Positions 7,494 to 15,341 of a stretch of 24,039 nucleotides of DNA are shown piece after piece. The notes under the pieces are model-generated. The model was not told the DNA's origin and did no database searches. It saw only the letters and a list, made by a program, of their open reading frames with translations. Made by a program: the position numbers and the translations under genes. Position 1 is the first letter of the stretch. Each line of letters opens with the position of its first letter. Source of the DNA: Halioxenophilus sp964342265 (GTDB taxonomy: Bacteria; Pseudomonadota; Gammaproteobacteria; Pseudomonadales; Cellvibrionaceae); the NCBI GenBank assembly GCA_964342265.1, contig CAYFFE010000056.1, positions 1 through 24,039 of the forward strand, read 5' to 3'.

Positions 7494-8075
7494 TTAGTTA
7501 TTCAGCCGAGTGTGAACGAAGGTTTCCTGAATAAGAACGGCGTCATCCAAAGCCCGATGTAATCGGCTACCCATTTGCGGTGTAAGCGCTTTTTTGGTCG
7601 GCAACCAGAGTTCCAATTGCTGCTCGGAAACAATGCTCTCAATGGGGCTGATAAAAAACTTGCGCTCCACCGCCAGCCGATTAAACAGGGTATCGAGCCA
7701 GGGTTTATCAAGCACCCAGGCATCGCTGAAGACGGTCTCACCGGCGAGCAAGCTATTTAGCTCGCAGGCCACTTCGTGCGGATGATGGCCATGATGCTGC
7801 AGCTTTGCCTGGCTGATGCCGTGCAGCGCTTCGGCGCGAGGATCCCAGTGAGTCCAGTCGGGCATGGGGCGAATAAGTCTAGAAAAACGCAAACCGTTTT
7901 TCAGCACGACGCCCACTTCGATAGGATAACTGTCGGGACCAAAACCGGAGGCTTCGAGATCGATAATTTGTGGTCGAAAGCATTTGGCAACGCTTTCAAA
8001 GGTTTGACTTGTATTAGCGGACATTGATGGTTTGGATGAATCCAGCGAGCAAGTTGATGAATTTTTTGTTGTCAT
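7494..8075 (-). CDS. DEDD-family 3'-5' exonuclease (DnaQ-like)
   Basis: The protein has the RNase T/DnaQ exonuclease fold. Exo I is IIDLEASGFG (Asp39 and Glu41 from this start), the middle region contains LHGIS and a FSDAW motif with the second conserved Asp, and Exo III is HRALDDA with the catalytic His and Asp. It is probably a small stand-alone nuclease rather than a polymerase subunit. The frame is open to 8087, but that codon is TTG. ATG 8075 and ATG 8024 are both possible and neither has a good ribosome site. The first 30 residues are Ser/Thr-rich and poorly conserved. Its upstream side lies in the nested-repeat element at 8081-8224. Confidence 0.85.
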   Translation of the reverse strand: MTTKNSSTCSLDSSKPSMSANTSQTFESVAKCFRPQIIDLEASGFGPDSYPIEVGVVLKNGLRFSRLIRPMPDWTHWDPRAEALHGISQAKLQHHGHHPHEVACELNSLLAGETVFSDAWVLDKPWLDTLFNRLAVERKFFISPIESIVSEQQLELWLPTKKALTPQMGSRLHRALDDAVLIQETFVHTRLNN

Positions 8076-8080
8076 TATTG

Positions 8081-8224
8081 TAGTCAACTATCAGGGCTTC
8101 CCTGATTATTATTGTGAGACGCAGCACACGGTCTCAATCTTCCTTGATTTACCTGCTTCTAAAAACGAAGTGTTTAGAACAGTTAGTGTTGCGGAGATCG
8201 TCGTGATCTCATGCCAGTTGACTA
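8081..8224. repeat. Nested inverted-repeat element (multi-hairpin)
   Basis: A 9-base outer inverted repeat, TAGTCAACT (8081-8089) with AGTTGACTA (8216-8224), encloses four inner inverted repeats in series. They are ATCAGGG/CCCTGAT (8090-8106), TGAGAC/GTCTCA (8115-8136), TTCTAAA/TTTAGAA (8157-8179) and GAGATC/GATCTC (8194-8210). As RNA or single-stranded DNA it would fold like a four-armed cloverleaf. It lies between the cfa 3' end and the exonuclease start. It could be a structured RNA, a MITE-like element or a transcript-end structure. Confidence 0.5.
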
Positions 8225-8254
8225 TACCCGTTCATCCAACCATCTACAAACCTG

Positions 8255-9526
8255 TTAATTAATTACGCGAGGAAAATCTCGTGCATCGGGTTTAGCGAAT
8301 AATAATTGCACAGTGCTGATCACGCGCTCCTGAAAACCGCCCTCACAATAGACCAAATAATAATCCCACATGCGCTCGAACACATCGTCGAACCCCTGCT
8401 GGCGTACTTGATCGATATTCGCCCAAAAACGCTTGCGCCACTCGGCCAAGGTTTTGGCGTAATCTTTAGTGATGTCGGTTAACGCCACCATTTGCATGTT
8501 GGTATCTTTGCGCAAATGATGACCAATAATTTCAAGCGAGGGCAATGCGCCGCCGGGGAAAATATAGCGCTGAATGTAATCCACCGATTTTTTGGCGGCG
8601 TGATAGCTTTGGTCGGCAATGGTAATGGCCTGCATAACCATTAAACCATTGGGCTTGAGCAGATCGGAGCATTTTTCAAAAAAGCGCGAGTAGTATTGGT
8701 GCCCGACGGCTTCCACCATTTCGATGGAGACCAGCTTGTCGTAGCGCCCAGTTAAATCCCGGTAGTCTTGCTGCAACAGCGTAATTCGATCCGACAAGCC
8801 CTCGCGCTCAATCCAGGCTTTGGCGTAGTCGTACTGGCGGCTCGAAATCGTCGTGGTGGTGACTTTACAACCGTAGTGTTTGGCCGCGTAAATGGCCAAC
8901 CCGCCCCAGCCGGTGCCAATCTCCAACAAGTGATCGTCGGGGCACAAATTAAGCGATCGACAGACCTGATCCAGTTTATTGATGGACGCCTGCTCCAAGG
9001 TGCAATCGGGCCCGTCGAACACGGCGGCAGAATACATGCGCATGGGATCGAGAAACAAACTGAAGAATTCATTACTCAAATCGTAATGCGCCGAAATGTT
9101 GTTTCGGGCACCGTCTAACGAGTTGCGATTAATCTTGTGAAACAACCAGCACAACAGGCCTTTAAGTTGACTCCAGCGGCGGTTCATGGCGTTCATCATG
9201 GCTTGATTGCGCACCATTAAACGCACCACTTGCAGCGGATCGGGCGAGGTCCAACCGCGCAACATGTAAGCTTCGCCAGAACCCACCGACCCCGCCAACA
9301 AAACCCGCCGATAGGCCCAGGGCTGATTAACCACAATGTGGGCAACGATTTCGGCTTGATCTCGGGGCTGGCCAAAGGTGCGACTCTCGCCGTTTTCGGT
9401 TAAAACCAAATGACCGACGCTAATATTTTCGAACAAACTCAGTACGGTTTGCCGGGCAAGCGTGTCGAGCCAGTTGTAGTGTTTTTTGTTGCCCTGTTTG
9501 GCTTCATCGATGCTAACCGCTTTCAT
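8255..9526 (-). CDS. cfa: Cyclopropane-fatty-acyl-phospholipid synthase family methyltransferase
   Basis: This 423-residue SAM-dependent enzyme would add a methylene group to unsaturated acyl chains of membrane phospholipids. The family core is visible: ISAHYDLSNEFFSLFLD at 144-160, the SAM-binding loop LLEIGTGWGG at 200-209, then SIEMVEAVG and QRYIFPGG. The start ATG overlaps the DUF1365 stop as ATGA, so it is the last gene of a tightly coupled run. In Rhodobacter sphaeroides, cfaA and a DUF1365 gene belong to the RpoE-ChrR singlet-oxygen regulon, and the sigma/anti-sigma pair at 13554-14821 puts this operon in the same setting. Confidence 0.93.
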   Translation of the reverse strand: MKAVSIDEAKQGNKKHYNWLDTLARQTVLSLFENISVGHLVLTENGESRTFGQPRDQAEIVAHIVVNQPWAYRRVLLAGSVGSGEAYMLRGWTSPDPLQVVRLMVRNQAMMNAMNRRWSQLKGLLCWLFHKINRNSLDGARNNISAHYDLSNEFFSLFLDPMRMYSAAVFDGPDCTLEQASINKLDQVCRSLNLCPDDHLLEIGTGWGGLAIYAAKHYGCKVTTTTISSRQYDYAKAWIEREGLSDRITLLQQDYRDLTGRYDKLVSIEMVEAVGHQYYSRFFEKCSDLLKPNGLMVMQAITIADQSYHAAKKSVDYIQRYIFPGGALPSLEIIGHHLRKDTNMQMVALTDITKDYAKTLAEWRKRFWANIDQVRQQGFDDVFERMWDYYLVYCEGGFQERVISTVQLLFAKPDARDFPRVIN

Positions 9527-10326
9527 CCATTCCTCGCATAAGATTTCGGGTGAGGTACCAGTGGTACACGTTTCAAAAACAACTTAAGCGCCTGCCAATA
9601 AATGGCCAGGCCCACTTTGGCGGTCATCCACGGATGCCGCCAAAAAACCGCCCGCTGATTGGCTGGCGTTAATGCCAATCGCTGCAATGTTAATTGGGCG
9701 TTAAATACAGTTTCATCGTTTTGTTGATTATCGATGCGAATATCGAGCGCTTGCCCAGGCACCGAGCTGTGCCAGCAATAGTGCATGTCCATACCGTGAA
9801 AGGGCGACACGTGCAGAGTTTTATCAAATTCCACGGCTTTAAATTGCCCCGCCTCGTCGGCGGCCAACAAATATTGCACCCGCTCGCGCCAGGGCGTGTT
9901 GGTGACTTCGGCGATGAGGTATTGGAGCTGACTGCCGGACTCATCAAACAGGTAGTAGCACACAATGGGATTGATCAAAAACCCCCAGCAGCGCAAATTG
10001 GCCAGCATACGAATGGGCCCAGTGGGTCGCTGGCCGGTTTTCTCTCCCACCCACTGGCGAATGGCGGCATCGAGCGGTAGGTCGAAGTCGCGGAAATAGT
10101 CCTCGCGGCGAAATTGCACGGGCGGCCACACCCGGCTGGAAAACCGGCTGGCTTTGTGCTCGCCCCAAAAGCGCGATTGCTGCAAGCTCGCCTCTAGCTC
10201 GGCCAAATCCAGGTAAGCCATGTAAACCTGGTAAGTAAACTCGTGCTGGCGCGGCTTGAGTCGACGGTGCCAAACAGACCCCACATAAAGCGCACTGTGC
10301 TCTACGGCTGTTGAATTTTCCGTCAC
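9523..10326 (-). CDS. DUF1365-domain protein
   Basis: This 267-residue protein of unknown biochemical function has typical DUF1365 sequence: SALYVGSVWHRRLKP at the start, WGFLINPIVCYYLF in the middle and HVSPFHGMDMHYCW later. The frame extends to 10482, but the first 52 codons overlap the FAD gene. The GTG at 10326 overlaps the FAD-gene stop as GTGA, giving translational coupling, and matches the conserved start, so I choose it. DUF1365 genes are commonly found between an FAD amine-oxidase-like gene and a cfa homologue, as here, and probably act in the same lipid-modification pathway. Confidence 0.9.
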   Translation of the reverse strand: MTENSTAVEHSALYVGSVWHRRLKPRQHEFTYQVYMAYLDLAELEASLQQSRFWGEHKASRFSSRVWPPVQFRREDYFRDFDLPLDAAIRQWVGEKTGQRPTGPIRMLANLRCWGFLINPIVCYYLFDESGSQLQYLIAEVTNTPWRERVQYLLAADEAGQFKAVEFDKTLHVSPFHGMDMHYCWHSSVPGQALDIRIDNQQNDETVFNAQLTLQRLALTPANQRAVFWRHPWMTAKVGLAIYWQALKLFLKRVPLVPHPKSYARNG

Positions 10327-11705
10327 GAGGCCACCCGAGCTGGCTGAGGTCGACTTGTGGGTTGCTGCGCTGAGTATTGCGCCGACTGCATTGCCGATTG
10401 CTGTAAACCCTCCACCACTCGGCACGCACTGGCCACGCCGTCTTCGTGGAAGCCATTGCCCCACCAAGCACCGCAAAACCAAGTGCGATTAACGCCATTG
10501 ACCTCGTCCCAACGCCCCTGTGCGGCGATACCTTCGCGAGTAAATTGCGGGTGAGCGTACTGAAATTGGCCCAGTATTTTGCGCTCATCGATCGCCTTAG
10601 TGTGGTTGAGCGTAACGCAATAGTTGGTGGGCAGATCAAAACCTTGCAGAATATTCATGTTGTAGGTTAAAACGGCCCGATCATTGTCGCCGCCACTCAA
10701 ACTACCGTCTTTTAAATAATTCCAGCTCGACCAACACTTGCGGTTACGGGGCAATAGAGTTTCGTCCCAGTGCAAAACCACATCGTTGGCTTGATAATCA
10801 ATGGCCCCGAGCACTTGCTTCTCGGCCAAGGAAGGGTCGGCCAATGATTTAAGTGCTTGATCACTGTGGCAGGCAAAAATTACCTGATCGAATACCTGAA
10901 CTTCGCCATTAACGGTTAAATGGACAGCATTGGGCGATCGCTCCACGTGGCTTACCGCCGAATTGGTGTAAATGCGATCGCTAAAGGTTTTTGTGAGCGG
11001 TTCCAAATAGGCTCGCGAGCCGCCGCGAATAACGTGCCATTGCGGTCGATGACTTAAACTCAGCAAACCGTGGTTTTTAAAAAACGCCACAAAAAAACGC
11101 GCCGGCATGGCCAAACTGGCCTGACGAGATTTAGACCAAATGGCCGAAGTCATGGGCAGTAAGTAGTGATCGGCAAACGCTTGGTTTAAGCCCAACGCCT
11201 TAAGCAAATCGGCCAGTGTTTGGTCGTCGTCCAATTTGCCCTCGGCCAAAAGCCGTTGGGACTCGCGATTAAAGCGCACAATATCCAGCAACAATTGCCA
11301 ATGACGCGGGCTGAGCAGACGTTTTTTCTGTGCAAAAAAGCCATCCAAATTGTTGCCGCTGTACTCAAATCCCGACTGCCGACAGCTCACACTAAAACCC
11401 ATGCTGGTGGGTTGATACTCAACGCCAATTTCCGCCAGCAGGTGTTTAAATTTGGGGTAGGTCCAATCATTAAAAACAATAAATCCCGTATCGATGGCCA
11501 GTGACTGACCGCGATGCTCCACGTCAATGGTTGCCGTGTGCCCGCCAATGCGACTATCGGCCTCAAACACACTGATATCGTAATGACGATGCAAATAATA
11601 AGCAGCGGTCAAACCCGAAATACCGGTACCGACAATAGCCACCCGGGGTAAAGGGGATTTGGGCTTATTGGCCGTTGTCGGCGCGGACAAAGGTTGGCTG
11701 GCCAT
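10323..11705 (-). CDS. FAD-dependent amine-oxidase-like oxidoreductase
   Basis: This 460-residue flavoprotein starts with a Rossmann FAD-binding motif, VAIVGTGISGLTAAYYL, and a ribose-binding acidic residue in SVFEADSRIGGH. TIDVEHRGQSLAIDTGFIVF follows, as in the NAD(P)-binding/amine-oxidase-like family found beside cfa in RpoE-ChrR regulons. The C-terminus has WFCGAWWGNGFHEDGVASA, the second FAD-contact region. ATG 11705 has AAGGA about seven bases upstream. Its substrate is not known; the operon suggests desaturation or oxidation of acyl chains. A 148-bp gap separates it from the SDR gene upstream. Confidence 0.9.
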   Translation of the reverse strand: MASQPLSAPTTANKPKSPLPRVAIVGTGISGLTAAYYLHRHYDISVFEADSRIGGHTATIDVEHRGQSLAIDTGFIVFNDWTYPKFKHLLAEIGVEYQPTSMGFSVSCRQSGFEYSGNNLDGFFAQKKRLLSPRHWQLLLDIVRFNRESQRLLAEGKLDDDQTLADLLKALGLNQAFADHYLLPMTSAIWSKSRQASLAMPARFFVAFFKNHGLLSLSHRPQWHVIRGGSRAYLEPLTKTFSDRIYTNSAVSHVERSPNAVHLTVNGEVQVFDQVIFACHSDQALKSLADPSLAEKQVLGAIDYQANDVVLHWDETLLPRNRKCWSSWNYLKDGSLSGGDNDRAVLTYNMNILQGFDLPTNYCVTLNHTKAIDERKILGQFQYAHPQFTREGIAAQGRWDEVNGVNRTWFCGAWWGNGFHEDGVASACRVVEGLQQSAMQSAQYSAQQPTSRPQPARVAS

Positions 11706-11853
11706 TTAAATTCCTTGTTTTTTTAATTGCTGGCATGCTTGTAGTTGCTGGCACGGTTTTAATAACTGGCGTCGTTAGCGGCGATACCGCTTGTACACAA
11801 CTGTTTTAGTTGGCTGTTCGGTGGTTTGTTACCCATTCAAAAATGGGATTCCT

Positions 11854-12639
11854 TTAAAGGGTTTGACTGCGCTGCATTTTTTCTGCGACCCAGCCAAACC
11901 AAAACTTGGGCAGCCAGCGAGCCATCCTTAAAGGCCAAAACAATCGACGGGGAAAACGCACGTACATTTTTCCGGCCTCCAGGCCCGAAATAATGCGATG
12001 GGCGGCTTTCTCTACCGTCATCAAACCCGGCATGGCAAAATCATTTTTTCGCGTCAGTGGTGTATCCACAAATCCCGGCGAGACCACCGTGACGTCGATG
12101 CCCAGTGGTTTTAAATCGATACGCTGGCACTCTAGCCAATACTCAAAGGCCGCTTTAGAGGCGCCGTAAGCCTGCGCCCGCGTAAAGGCAGCCTGTGCCG
12201 ACAGCGAGCCCACGCCCACAATGCGAGCTTTTTGGCTGGAACGTTTTAAAAACGGCAGCGCCACACGCACCGTGCGCACCGCGGCAAAAAAATTGGTTTC
12301 AAAGACTCGGCGATACAAATCGTCGTCGCACTGAGGGTTATCCACGTATTCGCAAACGCCGGCCGCCATGATCAGTGTGTCGATTTCGTCCAACACTTCG
12401 TTGAGTCGCTCGGGCAAATCGGGCCAGTCGTGCTCGTCGGTTAAGTCGAAAGCTAAAGGCTCAACAAACTTGGGGTAGCGAGTTTGCAAATCTGCTAGAG
12501 CCGCCATATTGCGACCGCTGGCCACCACATAGTTACCCTCTCTTGCCAGCTGCTCGGCCAACTCCAAGCCAATGCCAGAGCTGGCTCCGGTTATCCAGTA
12601 GGTACGCCGGGTGTTGTCAGCCAGTTGATTAATGCTCAT
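11854..12639 (-). CDS. Short-chain dehydrogenase/reductase
   Basis: This 261-residue SDR binds NAD(P)H through TGASSGIG (17-24) and has a MAAG motif (91-94). Its catalytic Ser lies in VGVGSLSA and the catalytic Tyr158 and Lys162 in YGASK. The C-terminal end is Trp/Arg-rich with a likely amphipathic membrane contact (LFWPLRMARWLPKFWFGWV). The frame is open to 12720, but ATG 12639 has GAGG eight bases upstream and gives the usual SDR N-terminus; it overlaps the end of the SnoaL-like gene by 11 bases. This favours co-transcription in the stress operon. The substrate is unknown. Confidence 0.9.
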   Translation of the reverse strand: MSINQLADNTRRTYWITGASSGIGLELAEQLAREGNYVVASGRNMAALADLQTRYPKFVEPLAFDLTDEHDWPDLPERLNEVLDEIDTLIMAAGVCEYVDNPQCDDDLYRRVFETNFFAAVRTVRVALPFLKRSSQKARIVGVGSLSAQAAFTRAQAYGASKAAFEYWLECQRIDLKPLGIDVTVVSPGFVDTPLTRKNDFAMPGLMTVEKAAHRIISGLEAGKMYVRFPRRLFWPLRMARWLPKFWFGWVAEKMQRSQTL

Positions 12640-13117
12640 AAGCGGTACCTCGTTGACGTGCATGGGAGGCCTGTACCGAATTGCTGGATTCACCCGCCAG
12701 GCGACGCTTGAGCCAACCAATCATCGGGCCCAGCAAAGGAATTTGTTCATACAGCATCTCGCCCAGATCGTAATAATCGCGGTGATACTCGACGAGGTCG
12801 TCGCGCAGCTTTAGATGGCTGAACCCAGACACAGTCACCGTTTGCCCCGAGCGCAATTGCCGGTGGCGCAAGCGCATAGTCCAAGCCAAAAAGACTTGAT
12901 CGTCGGTTTGAGTGAGGTCGTCAAATTGAAATCGGCAATCGATTAACCCCTGCGCCATTTGTCGAAAATAGCGCTCCAGCTCGGCTCGCCCATCGGTGCG
13001 GTGCACCGGGTCGATAAACGCCACGTCGCGATGATAAAACTCTAGGAGTCCGTCCAGAGTACTGGCACTGAACAGCGAGTAAGCCTCGACAAACGCTTTG
13101 AGATTAAACTGTTGCAT
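12629..13117 (-). CDS. SnoaL/NTF2-like protein
   Basis: This 162-residue protein has the NTF2/SnoaL fold pattern: a helical start (FVEAYSLFSASTLDGLLEFYHRDVAFIDPVHRTDG), then WTMRLRHRQLRSG and HLKLRDDLVEYHRDYYD strands. Such proteins are small ligand-binding or isomerase-like domains; this one has no assigned reaction. It is the first gene of the minus-strand operon. An RpoE-like promoter at 13150-13178 would start the mRNA about 25 bases before it. I choose ATG 13117, preceded by AGGTGAGC; a GTG at 13123 is possible. Confidence 0.82.
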   Translation of the reverse strand: MQQFNLKAFVEAYSLFSASTLDGLLEFYHRDVAFIDPVHRTDGRAELERYFRQMAQGLIDCRFQFDDLTQTDDQVFLAWTMRLRHRQLRSGQTVTVSGFSHLKLRDDLVEYHRDYYDLGEMLYEQIPLLGPMIGWLKRRLAGESSNSVQASHARQRGTAYEH

Positions 13118-13149
13118 GCTCACCTGTAGAGAAGTCGTTATTTGGAGGA

Positions 13150-13178
13150 TGTTACGATGGGAAATGAGGCCCAGATCA
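13150..13178 (-). promoter_or_regulatory. RpoE (ECF11)-type promoter of the SnoaL-SDR-FAD-DUF1365-cfa operon
   Basis: On the - strand TGATCT (13173-13178) is followed after exactly 18 bp by TAACA (13150-13154). The R. sphaeroides RpoE consensus is TGATCC-N18-TAAGA, so only one base differs in each element. RNA would start near 13143, shortly before the SnoaL-like start codon. Confidence 0.7.
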
Positions 13179-13417
13179 CCAGAATAACGATCATTCCAAG
13201 ATCATCATTTTAATATTAGCTGAACTTACACATTTAATGGGGAGAACTGAAAGGTTGGCAATTGCCGCCCTAGAGCGCCTTTAAAGCCTAAAATGTGGCA
13301 GGAAAGCCTAGCCAATAAACCAATCAAAATTCAGTGGGTATCGGCCAGTCATCGCAAGGAAGAATCTCAAATGGAAATATAAAGATACTCTCGTGCAAAA
13401 AATTTGCTCAATAGCCA

Positions 13418-13447
13418 TCATCCAAATTGCCAGATGCTTGCGTAAAT
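13418..13447 (+). promoter_or_regulatory. Possible RpoE-type promoter for rpoE-chrR (weak)
   Basis: TCATCC (13418-13423), then 19 bp, then TAAAT (13443-13447). The spacing is one base longer than the usual 18 and the -10 is imperfect; autoregulation is expected for the family. Confidence 0.3.
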
Positions 13448-13553
13448 CCCCGCAATAGGAAAACATCGGGGAATTCGCGTGACTATTTCCAGCAGTAAAC
13501 TTCGTCCAGTACGGGAACAGGCACACCACCAGCGCTCAAAGCAAGGGGCCTCA

Positions 13554-14150
13554 ATGTCTGCAGAATCCACACAGCGAGATGACACCTGGAGCACGCTATT
13601 GCAATCGGTGGCCAATACTCGGGATCGCGAAGCGTTTCAAAAGTTGTTTGAACACTTCGCACCACTCGTTAAAGGGTTTTGCCTGTCTAAGCCTGTGGCC
13701 GGTCAGTCGTCCAACTTGGCTGATGAAGTGGTTCAGGAAGTGATGATCAAAGTCTGGCAAAAAGCCAGCAGCTTTGACGCCAGCAAGGCTTCTGCCAGCA
13801 CGTGGATATTTACCCTGGCGCGTAACTGCCGCATCGATTTGATCCGGCGCAACAAGCGCCACGACAACGACCCACTGACCAGTGATGATCTCTGGGCCAG
13901 CGACGAAGACGCCGCGCCGGTCACTCATCTGCAAAAGGTGCGCGATGCCCATCTGCTGCAGAAAGCTTGTCAGGAGTTACCCCCCGAGCAGTTACAGGTT
14001 ATCGGCAAGGTATTCGTGGAGGGCAAAACCCACGCCGAAACCGCCGAAGAGCTCGACATGCCGCTGGGCACCGTTAAATCTCGCGTTCGACTCGCGTTAA
14101 AAAAGTTACACGTTATCATTGGCAATCGCGCCAACGAGGTATCACAATGA
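13554..14150 (+). CDS. rpoE: ECF sigma factor, RpoE/ChrR (ECF11) type
   Basis: This 198-residue ECF sigma factor directs RNA polymerase to singlet-oxygen-response promoters. Region 2 spans about residues 22-90 (LFEHFAPLVKGFC, DEVVQEVMIKVWQK, STWIFTLARNCRIDLIRR) and region 4 about 140-190 (LPPEQLQVIGKVFVEGKTH, then TVKSRVRLALKKL as the helix-turn-helix that reads the -35). ATG 13554 has AAGGGG seven bases upstream. Its stop overlaps the chrR start as ATGA. In R. sphaeroides the homologue is held by ChrR. The name rpoE follows that usage and is distinct from E. coli sigma-E. Confidence 0.92.
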   Translation: MSAESTQRDDTWSTLLQSVANTRDREAFQKLFEHFAPLVKGFCLSKPVAGQSSNLADEVVQEVMIKVWQKASSFDASKASASTWIFTLARNCRIDLIRRNKRHDNDPLTSDDLWASDEDAAPVTHLQKVRDAHLLQKACQELPPEQLQVIGKVFVEGKTHAETAEELDMPLGTVKSRVRLALKKLHVIIGNRANEVSQ

Positions 14151-14821
14151 TCAAGCACCACCCAGATGCCAACATACTCGCCGAATACGCCGCCGGCGTA
14201 TTAAACATCGGCCAGAGCTTGGGCGTTGCCGCACACCTGCATTACTGCGAAGAGTGCCGTCGCCACGTGCAAGCTTTAAACAATTTGGGCGGCGCAATGC
14301 TAGAGAGAAACACGCAACCGGCCACGCTAGAACACAATGCCTTTTTAAGCGTGATGGCCAAAATCGATCAACAACCTAGTATTGAAGCCAAGCCTGCCAT
14401 TGCCGAGCAAACAGTGCCCTCGCGCGTTCAAAAATCCCTACCGCCTGCGGTGGCCAAAGTGGTTGGCAATCCAGCGCAATTGCGTTGGCAACGATTGTCG
14501 CCCTCCATGAAATCAGCCGACTTAATTACCGGCCAAAAGCAGTGTCAAGTATCACTGATTAAAATCAGTGCCGGTGGCCAGGTGTTGGAGCACGACCACA
14601 AAGGCAACGAATTTACGGTGGTTTTAAAAGGCGCGTTTTCCGATAAACAAGGGATCTACAAGGCCGGAGACTTTCTGCATAAACAACCGGGCGAAGTGCA
14701 CACACCGTCGGCCACTGCCAACGAAGATTGCCTGTGCTTAGCCGTACTTGATGCGCCGCTGCACTTTACCGGTTGGATTGGTCGACTGGTTAACCCGTTT
14801 GTAAGACTCAATCCTCAGTAA
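14147..14821 (+). CDS. chrR: ChrR-type zinc anti-sigma factor with cupin domain
   Basis: This 224-residue protein would bind and silence the adjacent sigma factor and release it under singlet oxygen. The N-terminal zinc anti-sigma domain has His5, His30, Cys34 and Cys37, matching R. sphaeroides ChrR His6, His31, Cys35 and Cys38. The C-terminal cupin (about 110-215) has His149, His151, Glu155 and His185, with the same spacing as ChrR His141, His143, Glu147 and His177. Both metal sites are therefore complete. The domains are joined by a Pro/Ala-rich linker. It is coupled to rpoE by an ATGA overlap and followed by a terminator. Confidence 0.94.
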   Translation: MIKHHPDANILAEYAAGVLNIGQSLGVAAHLHYCEECRRHVQALNNLGGAMLERNTQPATLEHNAFLSVMAKIDQQPSIEAKPAIAEQTVPSRVQKSLPPAVAKVVGNPAQLRWQRLSPSMKSADLITGQKQCQVSLIKISAGGQVLEHDHKGNEFTVVLKGAFSDKQGIYKAGDFLHKQPGEVHTPSATANEDCLCLAVLDAPLHFTGWIGRLVNPFVRLNPQ

Positions 14822-14861
14822 TCTCTCGCGCTTCTTTAATCTCTCCCGATCTTTCCCACTC

Positions 14862-14892
14862 GACCACGCATTCCCCCGCGTGGTCTTTTTTT
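14862..14892 (+). terminator. Intrinsic terminator of rpoE-chrR
   Basis: GACCACGC (14862-14869) pairs with GCGTGGTC (14878-14885), followed by seven Ts. Confidence 0.9.
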
Positions 14893-15341
14893 ATGGCCTC
14901 CGCGCTACCGTGCAAAAACGACAAAACAGGTTCAAACTCAACAACTTATTTAATAATTATTTTGAATGGATACACAAACTGGCTGGTTAACTGCAAGATA
15001 TTGCCTAAACTTATTTTCAGCGCCGGTTCATTTTCGATAGGGATAATCGTTGCTGACAGTGGCTGCTAACAATGGCTGCTAACAATCGTTGCCAAGAATA
15101 GTGTTGTTACGTTCAAGCATATTCACGTAAAAGCATAGTCACGTAAAAATGTTGTTACGAAAACCTATTGAACTAAAGTTCATGCCTGCCGATAGAAACG
15201 TTAAGAGCGGTGCACAATCGGTTTAAATATGATTCAATCTATCAACGAGTACTGAAAACACGGCAACAATACGCAAAAACCAAATAAATCGGCCGAACAA
15301 TAACATCGAACAAAAAGTACAAAACCAGGATTACAACCAGC
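14893..15341. other. Intergenic region with short tandem repeats
   Basis: No gene is seen in this 449-bp stretch. It contains two tandem copies of TGGCTGCTAACAA (15060-15072 and 15073-15085). It also has two tandem 16-base copies of GCATAKTCACGTAAAA (15117-15132 and 15133-15148, one mismatch), bracketed by two TGTTGTTACG copies. The rest is AT-rich leader of the GGDEF gene. Confidence 0.6.

Larger units (their letters stand above)
13118..13553. other. Divergent regulatory region of the stress module
   Basis: This 436-bp stretch lies between the minus-strand operon and the sigma-factor gene. Its left part has three TGATC motifs on the - strand (13174-13178, 13189-13193, 13200-13204), one of which forms the RpoE-like promoter. 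A frame from GTG 13479 runs into the sigma gene, but ATG 13554 is the better start. I see no other gene. Confidence 0.65.

Noticed and set aside
9944..10639. 231-codon - frame across the FAD/DUF1365 boundary
   Set aside because: It overlaps two well-supported genes in another frame and its product looks like an Arg/Ala-rich shadow.
13479..13553. GTG start 25 codons before the sigma-factor ATG
   Set aside because: ATG 13554 has a clear AAGGGG site and gives the normal ECF start.
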